64,000 nt of DNA from positions 597,305-661,304 of the forward strand of contig MU008175.1 of the NCBI GenBank assembly GCA_010909165.1. The letters run 5' to 3'. Within the stretch, counting starts at the first letter, position 1, and each line of letters begins with the position of its first letter. The DNA comes from Anthoceros angustus (taxonomy: Eukaryota; Streptophyta; Anthocerotopsida; Anthocerotales; Anthocerotaceae). The position numbers and the translations under genes were made by a program. Below are positions 10,836 through 21,195 of this stretch, piece by piece. The notes under the pieces are model-generated. The model was not told the origin of the DNA, made no database searches, and saw only the letters and a program-made list of their open reading frames with translations.

Positions 10836-11381
10836 TCATGTAGGGCAGAGCCTCTCCTTGATGACAAACAAGGTCATGACGCGCCCTCCCCTTTTCCTGA
10901 TGCTCCTCCGCATGCTCGTGGTCGAGACCTTCTGAAACCTAATCTTACTACCGTTGCGAAGTTGCTCCCCCCTTACAGTGTATCGCTTTCCCTGTAGCAC
11001 AAGAGACAACTCGTGTTGAGGCCAGGTGATGGCTGGATTGCGGTCTTCGAGCCAAGGCATGCCTAAAATGGCATCGTGTCCATTCCCCAATTCTGTTATG
11101 ATGAAGCTCACCCTTTCGCAGTATGCTCCCATCCGTAAGTTTACGGGGCGGCTGTGCGTAGCTCTCCCTTGTAGCTGGCCATTAGCTAACTGCACAGCCC
11201 CACAGGCTTGCCCAATATCTAGGCACGCCCTCCTTGCAAAACAACGGGACAAGAAATTAGTACTCGCACCGCAATCGATTAAGATTCGGCAAGGTATCCC
11301 GTTGACATGGCCTTGCATGAATAGCGCGTCTCGAGGCTTGATGCTTTTTTTCGATGCGACGGTGCTGCTCCGACCCAACAT
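10836..11381 (-). pseudogene. Gypsy aspartic protease region
   Basis: Contains the retroviral-type aspartic protease signature LIDCGASTNFLS (DSGA variant with Cys in place of Ser) and the ILGMPWL flap/substrate region, upstream of the reverse transcriptase as expected. The frame is shifted relative to the RT. Confidence 0.85.
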
Positions 11382-11448
11382 GCGACCCTACTGCTGGGGC
11401 CCGTTTCACGATGATGCGGCAGGCGTCACTTTGCAAAGTTCACTTCCA

Positions 11449-12296
11449 TTACCTCCTCCTGCCGTACGCCTTCCTCCCACGTCCGACTCCTCGTGCGGGA
11501 AGTGCATGGTAGTCGCGGGTGCGATGCCCCCGCGTATAGCCTTGGAATGCCTGACCGCCGAGGCTCCATCGGAGTGGCCTCCCCCTACCCGGCTCCGAAC
11601 GTCTTAGTTGGCTTGTACCAGCCTTTAAACTCTTGATACAGTGCGTCGGACTGCTGGGCAGTCGTGACGGCCTCCTCAAATGTCTTGCACTTGGCGTGCA
11701 TCACCACATCCTTCCGCACAGCATGCTTTAACCCACGGGAGTACCGGTCCAACTTCTCTTCGTCCATCATCCCAAGGATACTCATTACCAGCTGTCGAAA
11801 CTCGGTGGTATAGGCTGCCACAGTGGTGCGCTACTGCAGGCATGTGAGCTTCTCCCTGGCGACCTGTCGTTCCTCGGCGAGCAGAACGAACTCACGCACC
11901 ATCACAGCAGAACTCGGCGAGCTTGTAGGTCGATTGCCTCCCGCGTGTCGCGCATCTAGAATTGACCCACCCACCATAGTAGGGCAGCTCCCTTAAGAAA
12001 CGTGGCTGCTACCCTCACATACTGCTGAGGGTCCGTGCCGCTGAGTTCTAGATAGGCTTGCACCTGGTGCACCCACAATTCAACCTCTGTTGCATCTCCC
12101 ATCCCCTTGAGGTGCCCGGCTTAGACACCTTGGATCCTACGTTAGCCACTTGCGTGGGCCGTTGGCTGACCTCCACCTCCAGCTGGGCCACCCTCGCGTT
12201 GCTCTCCGCGCACTGACGCTCCATCTGCCTCATTTGTTGGTGTGCCTCATTCAAGAGTCGCGCGAGCTGGGCAGCATCCAGCGTGCCCTCACCCAT
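11449..12296 (-). pseudogene. Gypsy gag remnant
   Basis: Minus-strand pieces in different frames: an N-terminal coiled-coil segment (LARLLNEAHQQMRQMERQ), then the gag core YTTEFRQLV...DRYSRGL (about 11585-11821), and a broken basic tail that should have held the zinc knuckle. Premature stops and shifts separate the pieces. Confidence 0.75.
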
Positions 12297-12814
12297 CGCG
12301 CACGCCTGCTGAGGGGACCCTACGCCTTAGGTTGTGTGAGCCCCTACCCCGTCCGTATCTCGGGGGACTAGTGCACCGGGTTGCCCTTGACTTCCCTAAT
12401 CGGCAGGCTTCTGCGTGGAGGCGCATGCGGTCTCTACCCAGGATCGCGGCCACCGTCGCCCTCGACCACCTGCGTTGCAGGGGTATCCGAAGCCTTATGC
12501 GCCGGGCAGCAGCCTCTACTTTGGGTCATTAAGTAGATCACTACCGGCCTATTTAGCTGACGGGCAGGTCCCTCCTGTTCCAGCAGCTCGGCCCTACCAA
12601 ATTTCACCACAATGTGGTGGTGCCCTTAAGGTGTCCTCAGGTGCACTCCGTAAGCGAGCACCATTCGTAAGTCATTGTCTGTCGGTGGAAACCTCACCCA
12701 AGGCTTGCACAGAATCGCTCCACAATTCAGCGGTATCCGGGAGCAGGGCAATCCGTGCGTGCACGGTTCGGATCTAAGCGCCATGGCCAGCGCTCAACGG
12801 AACTCGATACCGAT

Positions 12815-13028
12815 TATAATGGTCATGGGGCTAGGTTGAGCGGACCTACACCCGGGAGCGGTTCCACGCAAAGAAGATGTTTTGCTTAAGTTGAGCCGCG
12901 GGCTTTATACAAGGAAAAGACCCAATCACGGGCCCTGATTGCGCCGTCTACTTGGCGCGTATCCTATGGCCTGTGATTCTAGTTACTATGCTTTCCCGAG
13001 ATCGGCGGTTAGGTCATGGGTCGTGACA
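12815..13028 (-). repeat. 5' LTR of the gypsy element
   Basis: About 214 bp, the partner of 5564-5773. The first plus-strand bases are TATAATGG where the other copy has TGTAATGG, a single change in the terminal TG. Target duplication AATAC follows at 13029. Confidence 0.9.
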
Positions 13029-13038
13029 AATACCCAAT

Positions 13039-13326
13039 GTTGCCAGTAAGCTTAGGAATGCCGAACACAACCTCACTTATCGTTCGGTAAAGGGCAATTG
13101 AATATCCACTTTTATTCTCACTTGCGGTCCCATTGTTGCCAGTAATCCTAGGAATGCTGAACATAACCTCACTTATGGTTAGTTATGGGGCAAATGGATA
13201 TCCACTTATATTCTCACTTGCGGTCCAATTGTTGCCAGTAAGCCTAGGAATGCCGAACACAACCTCACTTATGGTTCGTTGTAGGGCAATTGGATATCCA
13301 CTTATATTCTCACTTGCGGTTCGCTG
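13039..13326. repeat. Three tandem copies of a 96-bp unit
   Basis: Units begin at 13039, 13135 and 13231 with GTTGCCAGTAA and end with CTCACTTGCGG. Copies differ by scattered substitutions. The array starts only 10 bp after the gypsy LTR, so the element inserted at or next to the array edge. No coding role. Confidence 0.85.
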
Positions 13327-13439
13327 AATGGTAATTGGAAATCCACTAACACAAGAACACCCCATGATATATAGGAACATGAAAGCCTCATCCTTCAAGG
13401 TCGCATATTAATCATGCATATGCAAGTCTCTTAAGGTGA

Positions 13440-13548
13440 AGACTTTATGCTAAAAAAAGAGATGAGAACTCCCATCAACCCCGAGGCAAAGGGAAACAAC
13501 CCTCATGAGGGCACCAAGGCCAATGGGGACTAGCCCCCACCAATTGAT
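13440..13548 (-). repeat. Dispersed ~110-bp retroposon tail, minus copy
   Basis: Reverse complement reads GGGGGCTAGTCCC, then GGTGCCC, GGGTTGTTTCCC, CGGGGTTGATGGG and TCATCTC followed by T-runs. It matches plus-strand copies at about 31565, 35862 and 51838. The form resembles the 3' tail of a plant LINE or a SINE made from it. Confidence 0.65.
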
Positions 13549-13974
13549 CGCCCATTACCAAAATCTCGTAACCAATGGTTGGATATCTAATTAAGATATT
13601 CAGGAAAAAATATCCTTAATGCAAACTATCATGACACACTAAAGATGCAAATCCTTAAGTTATTAGATTCCATAATAACGGCCTAACATGTCCATATCGT
13701 GATCCGTTCCTAGTCCTTCTCTCCACACAATCTTTATTGCTTATTAAAATACTTATTAACATCAACCACCGTACACAATACAAAATAGGTACCTACCTAT
13801 AGGAAACACTTGCTGGATGTATTCTATTCATGGGGATATTTGCTAGAATGGCCATAGGGAGCCACATGAACAAAGCTTGTACAGATGGTATGTACGCCTT
13901 TATAACTATACATATGTATATGTAGGCCCCGAGAATGGTAGAGTGGAAAGGTCTTTAAAGCGTGGCTGTCCAGC

Positions 13975-13982
13975 AAACCCTA
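13975..13982 (+). promoter_or_regulatory. Telo-box in the RPL35 5' region
   Basis: AAACCCTA lies 41 bp before the start codon. Telo-boxes close to the transcription start are a known hallmark of plant translation-apparatus genes, which fits the gene downstream. Confidence 0.6.
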
Positions 13983-14022
13983 GTCTAAACTCGGTTGTCC
14001 CGAGCTCGTCCAGCGGCCCGCA

Positions 14023-14394
14023 ATGGCGAAGATCAAGGTGCACGAGCTACGGGGCAAGAGCAAGGCGGAGCTGCTGACCCAGCTGAAGGAGCTGAAGGCA
14101 GAGCTTGCGTTGTTGCGAGTCGCCAAGGTCACAGGAGGCGCTCCCAACAAGCTGAGCAAGATCAAGGTTGTGCGATTGTCTATTGCGCAGGTCCTCACCG
14201 TCATCTCACAGACGCAGAAGGCGGCTCTGCGGAAGGCCTTCGCCAAGAGCAAGCGCTTGCCGCTGGACCTGCGGCCGAAGAAGACGCGGGCCATCAGGCG
14301 GCGGCTTACAAAGCATCAGGCGGCGGCCAAGACAGAAAAGCAGAAGAAGAAGGAAGCGTATTTCCCCCCTCGCAAGTATGCAGTCAAGGCTTAG
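14023..14394 (+). CDS. RPL35: Cytosolic 60S ribosomal protein L35 (uL29)
   Basis: Uninterrupted 123-residue frame, the usual length of eukaryotic uL29. The N-terminus [17 protein letters not shown], the [18 protein letters not shown] helix-loop, the [18 protein letters not shown] stretch and the lysine/arginine-rich tail ending [10 protein letters not shown] are all characteristic. It is part of the large subunit near the peptide exit tunnel. There is no intron in the coding part, whereas plant copies often have one or more, so a retrocopied origin is possible; but the frame is clean and a telo-box sits just upstream, so it looks expressed. Confidence 0.95.
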   Translation: MAKIKVHELRGKSKAELLTQLKELKAELALLRVAKVTGGAPNKLSKIKVVRLSIAQVLTVISQTQKAALRKAFAKSKRLPLDLRPKKTRAIRRRLTKHQAAAKTEKQKKKEAYFPPRKYAVKA

Positions 14395-14983
14395 GGGCGT
14401 CACTTTAGCTGCCGTGCGTTATATGTGCTGCCTTTGATGTCTTCACACATCCGGGAGTGAGTCGGAGCCAATTGACTCGGTTGGGCCTGAGGAGAGTGTA
14501 GGTAGATGGCCTAGCTGACTGATGGAGAAACATTTCTTTTGTCATCTGTGTCATTGAGAAGGTCAGGCTTGGAGAATTTGACCTTCGCGACGTTCTCGAT
14601 TTTGCTCACTCTTTGCTACATGTTGTGAACTCGTCCCATGGCGTCTGCTTTGAGGCCATGCCCTTGCCTCGAGCTGGGCACGAATGATTTCCCCTAGTAA
14701 ACTTGGCCGCGTGAGGACTGTGTACACGGATACAGAGGTGCTTCCTTGGCCGTGTCCCATTGCCTCTGTAAGGTACACTTTCTCCTCTTCCCTTCCATAC
14801 ACGGGAGACCATCAAAGCTCAGAGTGAACGTATGGAAACCATCAAAGCTCAGAGTGAAGGGCAAAACTGGCCTACGGTGTACCGATTTCTCTGTTGTGAA
14901 ATAATCTCTAGACACAGAGTCCCGCCATGAACTATATGTACCGAATGCACGCTATCTCAATCGTGTGCGATAAAAGCTATATT
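14395..14983. other. 3' flank of RPL35, no further gene
   Basis: Includes the RPL35 3' UTR. A 24-bp unit containing ACCATCAAAGCTCAGAGTGAA is repeated in tandem at about 14809-14861. Minus-strand frames here have no recognisable product. Confidence 0.5.
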
Positions 14984-15064
14984 TGTCAGAAATGGGATTC
15001 GAACCCATGCCCTTCCGGACCAGTACCTGAAACTGGCGCCTTAGACCAACTCGGCCATCCTGAC
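14984..15064 (-). tRNA. trnL-CAG: tRNA-Leu (anticodon CAG)
   Basis: On the minus strand an 81-nt class II tRNA folds: acceptor GTCAGGA pairs with TTCTGAC, then a D-arm with GGCCGAGTTGGTCTAAGGC (A box), anticodon stem CCAGT/ACTGG with loop TTCAGGT (anticodon CAG reading CUG), a variable arm, and a T-arm with GGGTTCGAATCCC (B box). Discriminator base A. No intron. Likely functional. Confidence 0.93.
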
Positions 15065-15214
15065 ATGGACGTCAAGAACCGTGTTTTTGTTACAACGTAT
15101 ACATAAGACGGGCAATTTCACGTTACCGAAAGACGTTGGCGGGTCCGCAGTTGGCTTCATCGAGTGCAGACGCGCGCATTGGGCTTGAATGGACTAGGTG
15201 AATCAAGCTACTCA

Positions 15215-17223
15215 TCATTCATTCCTTACAGCCTTCTCTCTCCTAGCTTGGTGTTCACTCTGCAATTTCAAAAACTCCCGCCTGTAGAATTTCCTAGTTC
15301 GAAAGGCCAGGATACTAGAGGCTACGCCGCCTACAAGGCACATTACAGCCATTATGACAAATGACAGCCGAAAACACTCGGGACCATCGCATGATGAAGC
15401 TTCAGAGAATAAAACCCCTTCAGAGGAAATACTACTACTTCCGACATGGGTTCCAAGGTGCTGCTTCCGTGCCTCGGCATCATAAAAATAACCAGCAACC
15501 CTAACCGAGAAAATGTATGCACCCAACGGGCTGGCAATGGCTATGGTGTTGAAGAGAGTACCAAAATTCGTCAAGCCGAAAATGTCTGACGTAATCAATG
15601 GCATCAAAGCCCACTGAGCTCCATAGCACAAACCAATAACGACGGAGCCCACATAAAGGCAACCACGGATGCCTGAGGCTATCACAAAGTGCCCTAAGCT
15701 CATTGCAACCAATGTGATGACAACGAAGACGGGCCTCGCCACTCCTTTGGACTTCAAACAACGGTCAGAAATAAATCCAGCCCCAGCACGCCCCAGAAAA
15801 TTCCAAATGCTCAGGAGAGCAACAAATGTTTCAATTTGACCTTGCTTGTAACCAAGAGAAGCGCCAATCTGCCCAAGGTTGTCTATAGCAGTGAGCCCTG
15901 ACCCCATTGCACATGCCATGCAGAGAAACAGCAGCCAGAAATTCAGTTCTGTCAAGGCCTGCAGGATAGAAAAATCCTCTGTGACGGCAGTTCTACCATT
16001 TAAGGGTTGATGAGTATGTCCACTGCTGGCAGCATCATCGACCGACGCTTTGGAAATGGACGCAACCCTGTCTGCATCGTCAGACCCTGTATCGTGTCCA
16101 CGAAACCCTGGGTTACGCTGGCATTGCAGGTCTGAGGTCTCAACAACACCCTTCACACACTCATTTATGATGCCAGATGACTGATCAATGATGCCATCTT
16201 CCAACAATGGTTGCGCAGCTGCAACATGGATGCCGCTTTTCTTCACTCCATCACATTCGGATCTGATGACTACAGCTAAAGGGAGAAGAAGAATGACGAC
16301 CACACCCAGAAGAACGAACCAGTAGCTTGTGGAATTGGTCAGAGTGCCTGCATTCTGCAAGATACTCACCACCACCAGGTAGACAGCCAAAGCTAGTGCA
16401 ATCCAGAAAACCACATTAAAGGTTTTCTCCTCGTTGTCCTCAGAAGGGCCTGAAATAGGTCGAATTCTAGCTGCTGCCAGCAGAGCTATCACAGCTGGTA
16501 AGAAAGCAATCATCAAGATGAACGAGCTTGGTTGCTGGCCATACAAAGCATGGTATATCTGTGTAAGAATCGCTCCACTGAGGCCCAAATACCCCTGCAC
16601 AAACAGGACAGAATATTAGAACATCACGAAGGGCGGGAAGACTTCTAGTCAACGTGGCTTTCCCCTTCCTATCTCACCTTCTGTAACCCGATCACGTTTC
16701 CTCGTCGGGACGGAAAGGTCTCCACACCCGTCACAATAACGGCCGTGTTAAAAAATGTTTGCGCGTTAGTAGCAACGCATATGAAAATACACATAAGCCA
16801 CAGCGGAGGAGATGCAATCCGGTGAGTGACAGCAAGCCACACGGCAAAGTAACCAAAAAAGCTCTGAAATGCTCCGATCAGCAAGATAGTCCAGACTGGA
16901 ACATAGTTGAAAAGAAATCCCGCATGACTTCCCACGTTCGCTCCGATGTCTTTGAAGAACCCTAGAAGGTCCAAGGTCTGCTGATCATAATTCAGGGAAG
17001 ACTTGATGGCAGAAGAATAGGAACCAAACACGTACGAGGCCCCGGACACACTTTGCAGCCAAATGCCTACAACAAACATAAACCATCTGCCGTCCCATAC
17101 AGACTTCATCACCTGCCTAGCCATCGAATTCCCTCTGCTCGCCCGATCCATAGCCTTACAATGATAGCCAGAACTACCAAAATGCCAGCCTTCCACAGCA
17201 GCACGAATGTGTGCATCTACCAT
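15215..17223 (-). CDS. Nodulin-like major facilitator superfamily transporter (NFD4-like)
   Basis: Two exons on the minus strand: 17223-16678 and 16594-15215, joined in phase 0 across an 83-bp GT-AG intron. The product is about 641 residues; an in-frame Met at 17124 (MARQVMKSVWDGRWFMFV) is a more family-like start and gives 608. The first part has the nodulin-like signature (GRWFMFVVGIWLQSVSGASYVFGSYS) and six predicted membrane spans. A hydrophilic central loop of about 100 residues follows, then the second half with ILQALTELNFWLLFLCMACAMGSGL and about six more spans. The family includes Arabidopsis NUCLEAR FUSION DEFECTIVE 4 and many membrane transporters of unknown substrate. It is divergent from the phosphatase gene at 18051. 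Confidence 0.9.
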
Positions 17224-18050
17224 ATGCGAGACTGAGCAAACTCATTTTGCTCACCATCAGCCAGATCTGGCCCTGAAACAGAGATCCCCTCCGACGCAGT
17301 CACCAAGCTTCCAAGCTGTAGACCTGGAAGCATGTAGAAATGAGGCCAGAAACAGCGATGTGCAGTGTGCAGTCTCTTCTCTTGTTCCACACAAGAAGAA
17401 ATCCAGTGGCGGCAAAAGAGCGCAGAAGCGATCTAGAGCTGATATCTTCTCCTTAATCTGTCTTAGCGATATCAAACATTGGCTCGGAGCACGCTGCTCA
17501 GGAGCAATGTGCTGCTGAGGCCACGTGGAGTCCAAAGCTGGACGACGCGCTGGCCGCACCTCCGTCTCCAGCTATAGCATTGTGTAAAAAAGTCTGAAAG
17601 GAGTTTTGCGCATTTTTATATTAATACGGTAACTGCAGTTCCGGTAGAGGGCAAGTGCGGTTAACGCGTATGGTCCAAGTACATATGCAATACAGTCAAC
17701 AAGTGGCCAGCAGGGAAGGCGTCAGGACCGTGGGACACCGGCCTGTCGCCTGAATCCATGAATCGTATCGAGCTTTGAATCGTGGATGGAAACGACCGCC
17801 GATCGAGATCATATGTGTGCAGTGAGCCTGGTGTGTGGCTTGAGATTTGTGGAGAACGAAGGATGTTGCCAAAAGCTCTCACAGCGCCTCATCATCTGGT
17901 GAAAGCTCTGCAGAACATTCACGAAGGAGTTTGATATAGTAGCGGATGAATGTGGGCAGAGTGGGGTTGATCCAGGTTGGTGGCGGCGGATTGGGGATTT
18001 TTTATCCCAGGCGTGAAGCGGCAGCGGATTGGAAGGCGTGTTTTGAGTAG
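17224..18050. promoter_or_regulatory. Shared upstream region of a divergent gene pair
   Basis: About 830 bp between the MFS transporter (-) and the sphingoid-phosphate phosphatase (+), so both promoters should lie here. TTTTTATATTAATA near 17614-17627 is the only obvious TATA-like run. Which gene it serves cannot be told. Confidence 0.5.
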
Positions 18051-19544
18051 ATGAGTGGGTTGTGGGTAGTACATGCTCCTGTCGGGACAGCTATGATCAC
18101 GGCGGCTGTTCCCATGTGGCAGCTTGTCACCACCGTGGCTCTGCTGGCGGCGGTGGTTTTATGCAGGAGGATGAAGATGACAAGCCTGCTGCGAGGGGCC
18201 ACCCAGCCTGGTGTTTCGAAGTGGGTGGAGAGGGGTGTGCCATTCTTGCTGCGTTTACAGTTGACGCGGAGTCCGTTTCTGGATTCCTTGTTCTCCGGGC
18301 TGTCGACTGTTGTTTCCGTGGAGTTCTACCAAGCGTTCCTGCCGCTGCTTTTCTGGGTAGAATTTGGACTCTGAGTTGTGGTGATTTAGGTTTAGTGTGC
18401 GTGTGTGTGCCTTTGGTTTGTGCTGATCATCAGGTGGGATGGGTGACAGTCTGGGCATGGCAGATTGGGTAGGCAGATGACTCTGCTCATGGCAGCGTGC
18501 ATGTATGTGGGCAACTTTATGAAGGATGTGGTGAGCGCTCCAAGACCCCCTTCCCCACCTGTGAGAAGATATGTGACGTCTCATGCTGAGAAGGACGCTG
18601 CAATGGAGTATGGGCTGCCTTCGTCTCATACCATGAATACTTTGTGCCTGTCGGTTTATCTTTTGCATAGTCTGGGGGGAACAGAGTCGCCCTGGTTCGG
18701 GACCATCCTGGCACTGCTTCTGCCCATCGTGGTGATGGTTATCTACGGCAGACTGTATCTGGGAATGCATACACCGGTTGATGTCATTGCAGGAGCTGCT
18801 GTAGGAGTTGTGCTGCTTCTTACCTGGATGTCTGTGGACCAAGCGCTCGATGAGTTCATCACTGGAGGCCAGAACGGTGAGTTCTGGATGATGTGGGCTG
18901 TTTTCTGGAGGGCCTATCAGGCCATTGTAAATGATGTTTGTGTCACCGTACTAAAACAAGTTGTTTGTTGCATCGCTGCAGTCCTACCCTTCTGGGCCGC
19001 ACTGTCTGTGCTGCTGCTGTTTGCATATCCCACTCCTGAGCTGCGGACACCCAGTTTTGAGTTCCACACAGCCTTCAATGGTGTGGTCTTGGGAGTTGTA
19101 TGGGGCTCACATCGGGCCTTTGCCTACACTGGTGGCGATTCTGTTGCCATACCCCTGCACACATGGGCTGGTTTCATGGTCCTTACGAGGAGGTCTCTGT
19201 TGGGCTTGCCTGTCATACTGACAGTCAAAGGGATCATGAAGGCATTTGCCATCCGGTTGCTGCCACTCTTATCACAAACTGTCGGACTGCCCATTCATTC
19301 TTCCTCTTATGTTCCCCTTCTGCACTCTAAGCAGGTTGCCGCAACTGTTGAGAAGGAGCAGAACACTGTGGTTACTACTTCGCCGGCCAGTGCCCTGGAA
19401 TCAGGCCGCAAGAGCAGATTATTCCTGGGTCAAGAGATTGAGCCACTTGATGTGGACACGGGTGTAAGGTTGTTGCAATATGCAGGGGTTGGCTGGTCGG
19501 TAATCGAGGTGGTTCCCTTTTTCTTCAGGACTCTGAACCTGTGA
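18051..19544 (+). CDS. LPPD: Sphingoid-phosphate phosphatase (lipid phosphate phosphatase delta type)
   Basis: Three exons: 18051-18356, 18450-18876 and 18982-19544 (431 residues). Introns are 93 and 105 bp; the second is in frame and open, so it can be mistaken for coding sequence. The three PAP2 phosphatase motifs are present: KDVVSAPRP, PSSHTMN and GRLYLGMHTPVD, whose His and Arg residues form the catalytic centre. Several membrane spans follow. The boundary SGHGRLGRQMTLL and the C-terminal DVDTGVRLLQYAGVGWSV match the plant LPPdelta/SPP1 family as I know it. These enzymes dephosphorylate long-chain base phosphates such as sphingosine-1-phosphate, probably at the ER. Confidence 0.93.
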
Positions 19545-20557
19545 AACGGGCCAAGCCTCAGGAATGCCGCCTCAAGCTGAGATCCTCCCATTTTTTGCTA
19601 CGTTGGGTGGTGGAATAGACTTTTTAGGCATCGTTGGTGATTACCCTGGGGGCAATCGAAAGAGCCAGTGATAAGGCTGATATGAAACAAGCAAGGTCGA
19701 GGCATCGGGAGACATTGATTGTTTCTGTTCCTTCATCAAGTGTGAAGCCGCCTATGAGGTTCAAAGTGAGCGCTTTGCTTTCAAGGAGTTCACATTTCAT
19801 GGAAGCAAGGTAAGGGGCCTTGGCCTGTAGTTTCTGGACATAGCAAATGTCTTTTTTGCTGTGTACAGAGATGGCTAGGCTGGGACGTCGGCCAGCCACT
19901 AACACACACCGGCAAACGTGCAGGTGCTTGTTTTGTGATTAAGAATTGCGTACACTGGGCTGGAACATTTCAGATACATCGTTTGGAAGGCTAGCTATCC
20001 CAAGATTTTGTAATGTACTTAGGTTGCCGATGACACATGTGAGTCGGAAATTGCTTTGTCGATTTACACCAGTTGCCGGAACTAGAATAATAAAGCAAGA
20101 TCAGTACTGGAATGATCTCTGGGCTGGAGCTTTGCAATTCACCAAAATGCTTGTCTCGTTCCCAAAATGTAAGACCATGTCCTCAACCAAACTCCCCTAG
20201 TTTACCAACTTATTACTTGAACGGCAGCGTAAACAACTATTATCAGGCTGTTGCTTACACCGTAGTAGTGGTATGGAGAATGCATCTCACCTGGAAAATG
20301 GAACTCCCAAGGCTGTCGCCAACGCCGGCACCGAAACTCGGATGCAGAAAGTTGCATGAGCAACTAAGCACACCCTGGGCATCGGAGACAATACACATAT
20401 ATCGGAAGTGCAAGCTTGCACGCATGTCCATCCAGCTCCCAGCTCCAGCTGCACCTCTCACACAGGAGGCAAGTACGTCTTGCCTGCGACGCGGTGCGAT
20501 CCACAACCTTCTTCTACAACACGTGAAAGAATAGAATCCAAAAGAGCCGAATCGGGG
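19545..20557. other. Region between convergent genes, no gene recognised
   Basis: Should contain the 3' UTRs of the phosphatase (+) and the ferredoxin-like gene (-). An open frame on each strand around 20112-20534 lacks any recognisable motif. Confidence 0.5.
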
Positions 20558-21040
20558 CTACAAGGTGTTCCAGGGCTTCTCATCAGCTATGGCAACCACC
20601 ATCCCCTCCAGCTCCGGCGTGAGCACAAGCTGGCATCCCAAACGCGCGTGCCTGTCCACCTGTCCCCCGCCGTTTGACGCCTTCAACACGTCCAACTCCG
20701 CCGGAGATCGGGGCGGCAACCGCTGCAGCCACTCGTTGGCCACCGTCACCTCGCACTGGCCACTGCAGGCGGTGATGTCCTCCAAGGGATGCATCTGCGG
20801 ATGCACCAGCCTGTTGTTCACCAGCGTCTTGAGCACGGTGTGGCCCGTGAGCCCCTGCACCGCGTGCCGCGACCCGTCCTCGTCGACCACCGTCAGCCGC
20901 AGCGTCCGATCCGCCACCTTGCACGACTCGCTCCGACTCCGGCTGCTGGAGCCGGCCAGCGCCGAGCTCCCCATCCACCGCGCCTGCTGCTGCAGCGGCG
21001 CCACATGCCGCCGCAACCTCGTCACCACCGTCATCGCCAT
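20558..21040 (-). CDS. Mitochondrial ferredoxin-like protein of the plant complex I type (C1-FDX-like)
   Basis: Single exon, 160 residues when started at the Met at 21040; the frame extends upstream to 21214, but that part is a Gly/Arg-rich low-complexity translation of the 5' UTR. The N-terminus (TVVTRLRRHVAPL, Arg-rich) suits a mitochondrial presequence. A ferredoxin fold follows: LRLTVVDEDGSRHAVQGLTGHTVL, then ACSGQC and near the end RLGCQLVLTPELEGM. The usual CxxxxxCxxC cluster is altered: only CSGQC (C-x3-C) and the last Cys remain, so a normal 2Fe-2S cluster is unlikely. The family in plants includes the ferredoxin-like subunit bridging the two arms of complex I. Confidence 0.82.
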   Translation of the reverse strand: MAMTVVTRLRRHVAPLQQQARWMGSSALAGSSSRSRSESCKVADRTLRLTVVDEDGSRHAVQGLTGHTVLKTLVNNRLVHPQMHPLEDITACSGQCEVTVANEWLQRLPPRSPAELDVLKASNGGGQVDRHARLGCQLVLTPELEGMVVAIADEKPWNTL

Positions 21041-21187
21041 CGCCAGACCTCTCCTCCTTCTTCCTCTTCTCCCTCTCGTCTCCCACTCCCTCCCGGCTCC
21101 GCTCGCCACACCGCAAGCCTCTCCGTCTCTTCCTCTTCCTCCTCCTCCTCCTCCTCTCCACCCTTCCCTCCGTCGTCCCACCGCCCC

Positions 21188-21195
21188 AAACCCTA
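21188..21195 (-). promoter_or_regulatory. Telo-box upstream of the ferredoxin-like gene
   Basis: AAACCCTA on the plus strand (TAGGGTTT on the coding strand), about 150 bp before the chosen start at 21040. It supports the shorter start, since the box would otherwise lie almost at the longer start. Confidence 0.45.

Larger units (their letters stand above)
5564..13028 (-). mobile_element. Ty3/gypsy chromovirus-type LTR retrotransposon, complete but decayed
   Basis: The element is bounded by two near-identical terminal repeats (5564-5773 and 12815-13028) and a 5-bp target duplication AATAC at 5559-5563 and 13029-13033. Read on the minus strand the order is gag, protease, reverse transcriptase, RNase H, integrase, chromodomain: the plant chromovirus order. 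On that strand the LTR begins TGTCACGACCC and ends CCATTACA. Just inside the 5' LTR (minus orientation, below 12815) is a weak initiator-Met-like primer site (GGTATCGAG). Frameshifts and stops break the polyprotein, and a 2.3-kb insertion splits the integrase, so it cannot move by itself. Confidence 0.92.

Noticed and set aside
13039-13326. Possible CRISPR-like array
   Set aside because: Units are directly adjacent with no spacers, and the context is a plant nuclear genome.
18255-18842. 195-codon minus-strand frame over the phosphatase gene
   Set aside because: It covers an intron and the catalytic exons of LPPD in antisense and shows no motif.
18877-18981. Apparent continuous coding sequence through LPPD intron 2
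   Set aside because: The 105-bp stretch is in frame by chance; GT and AG borders and the family alignment (QN-V-LPFW) show it is an intron.
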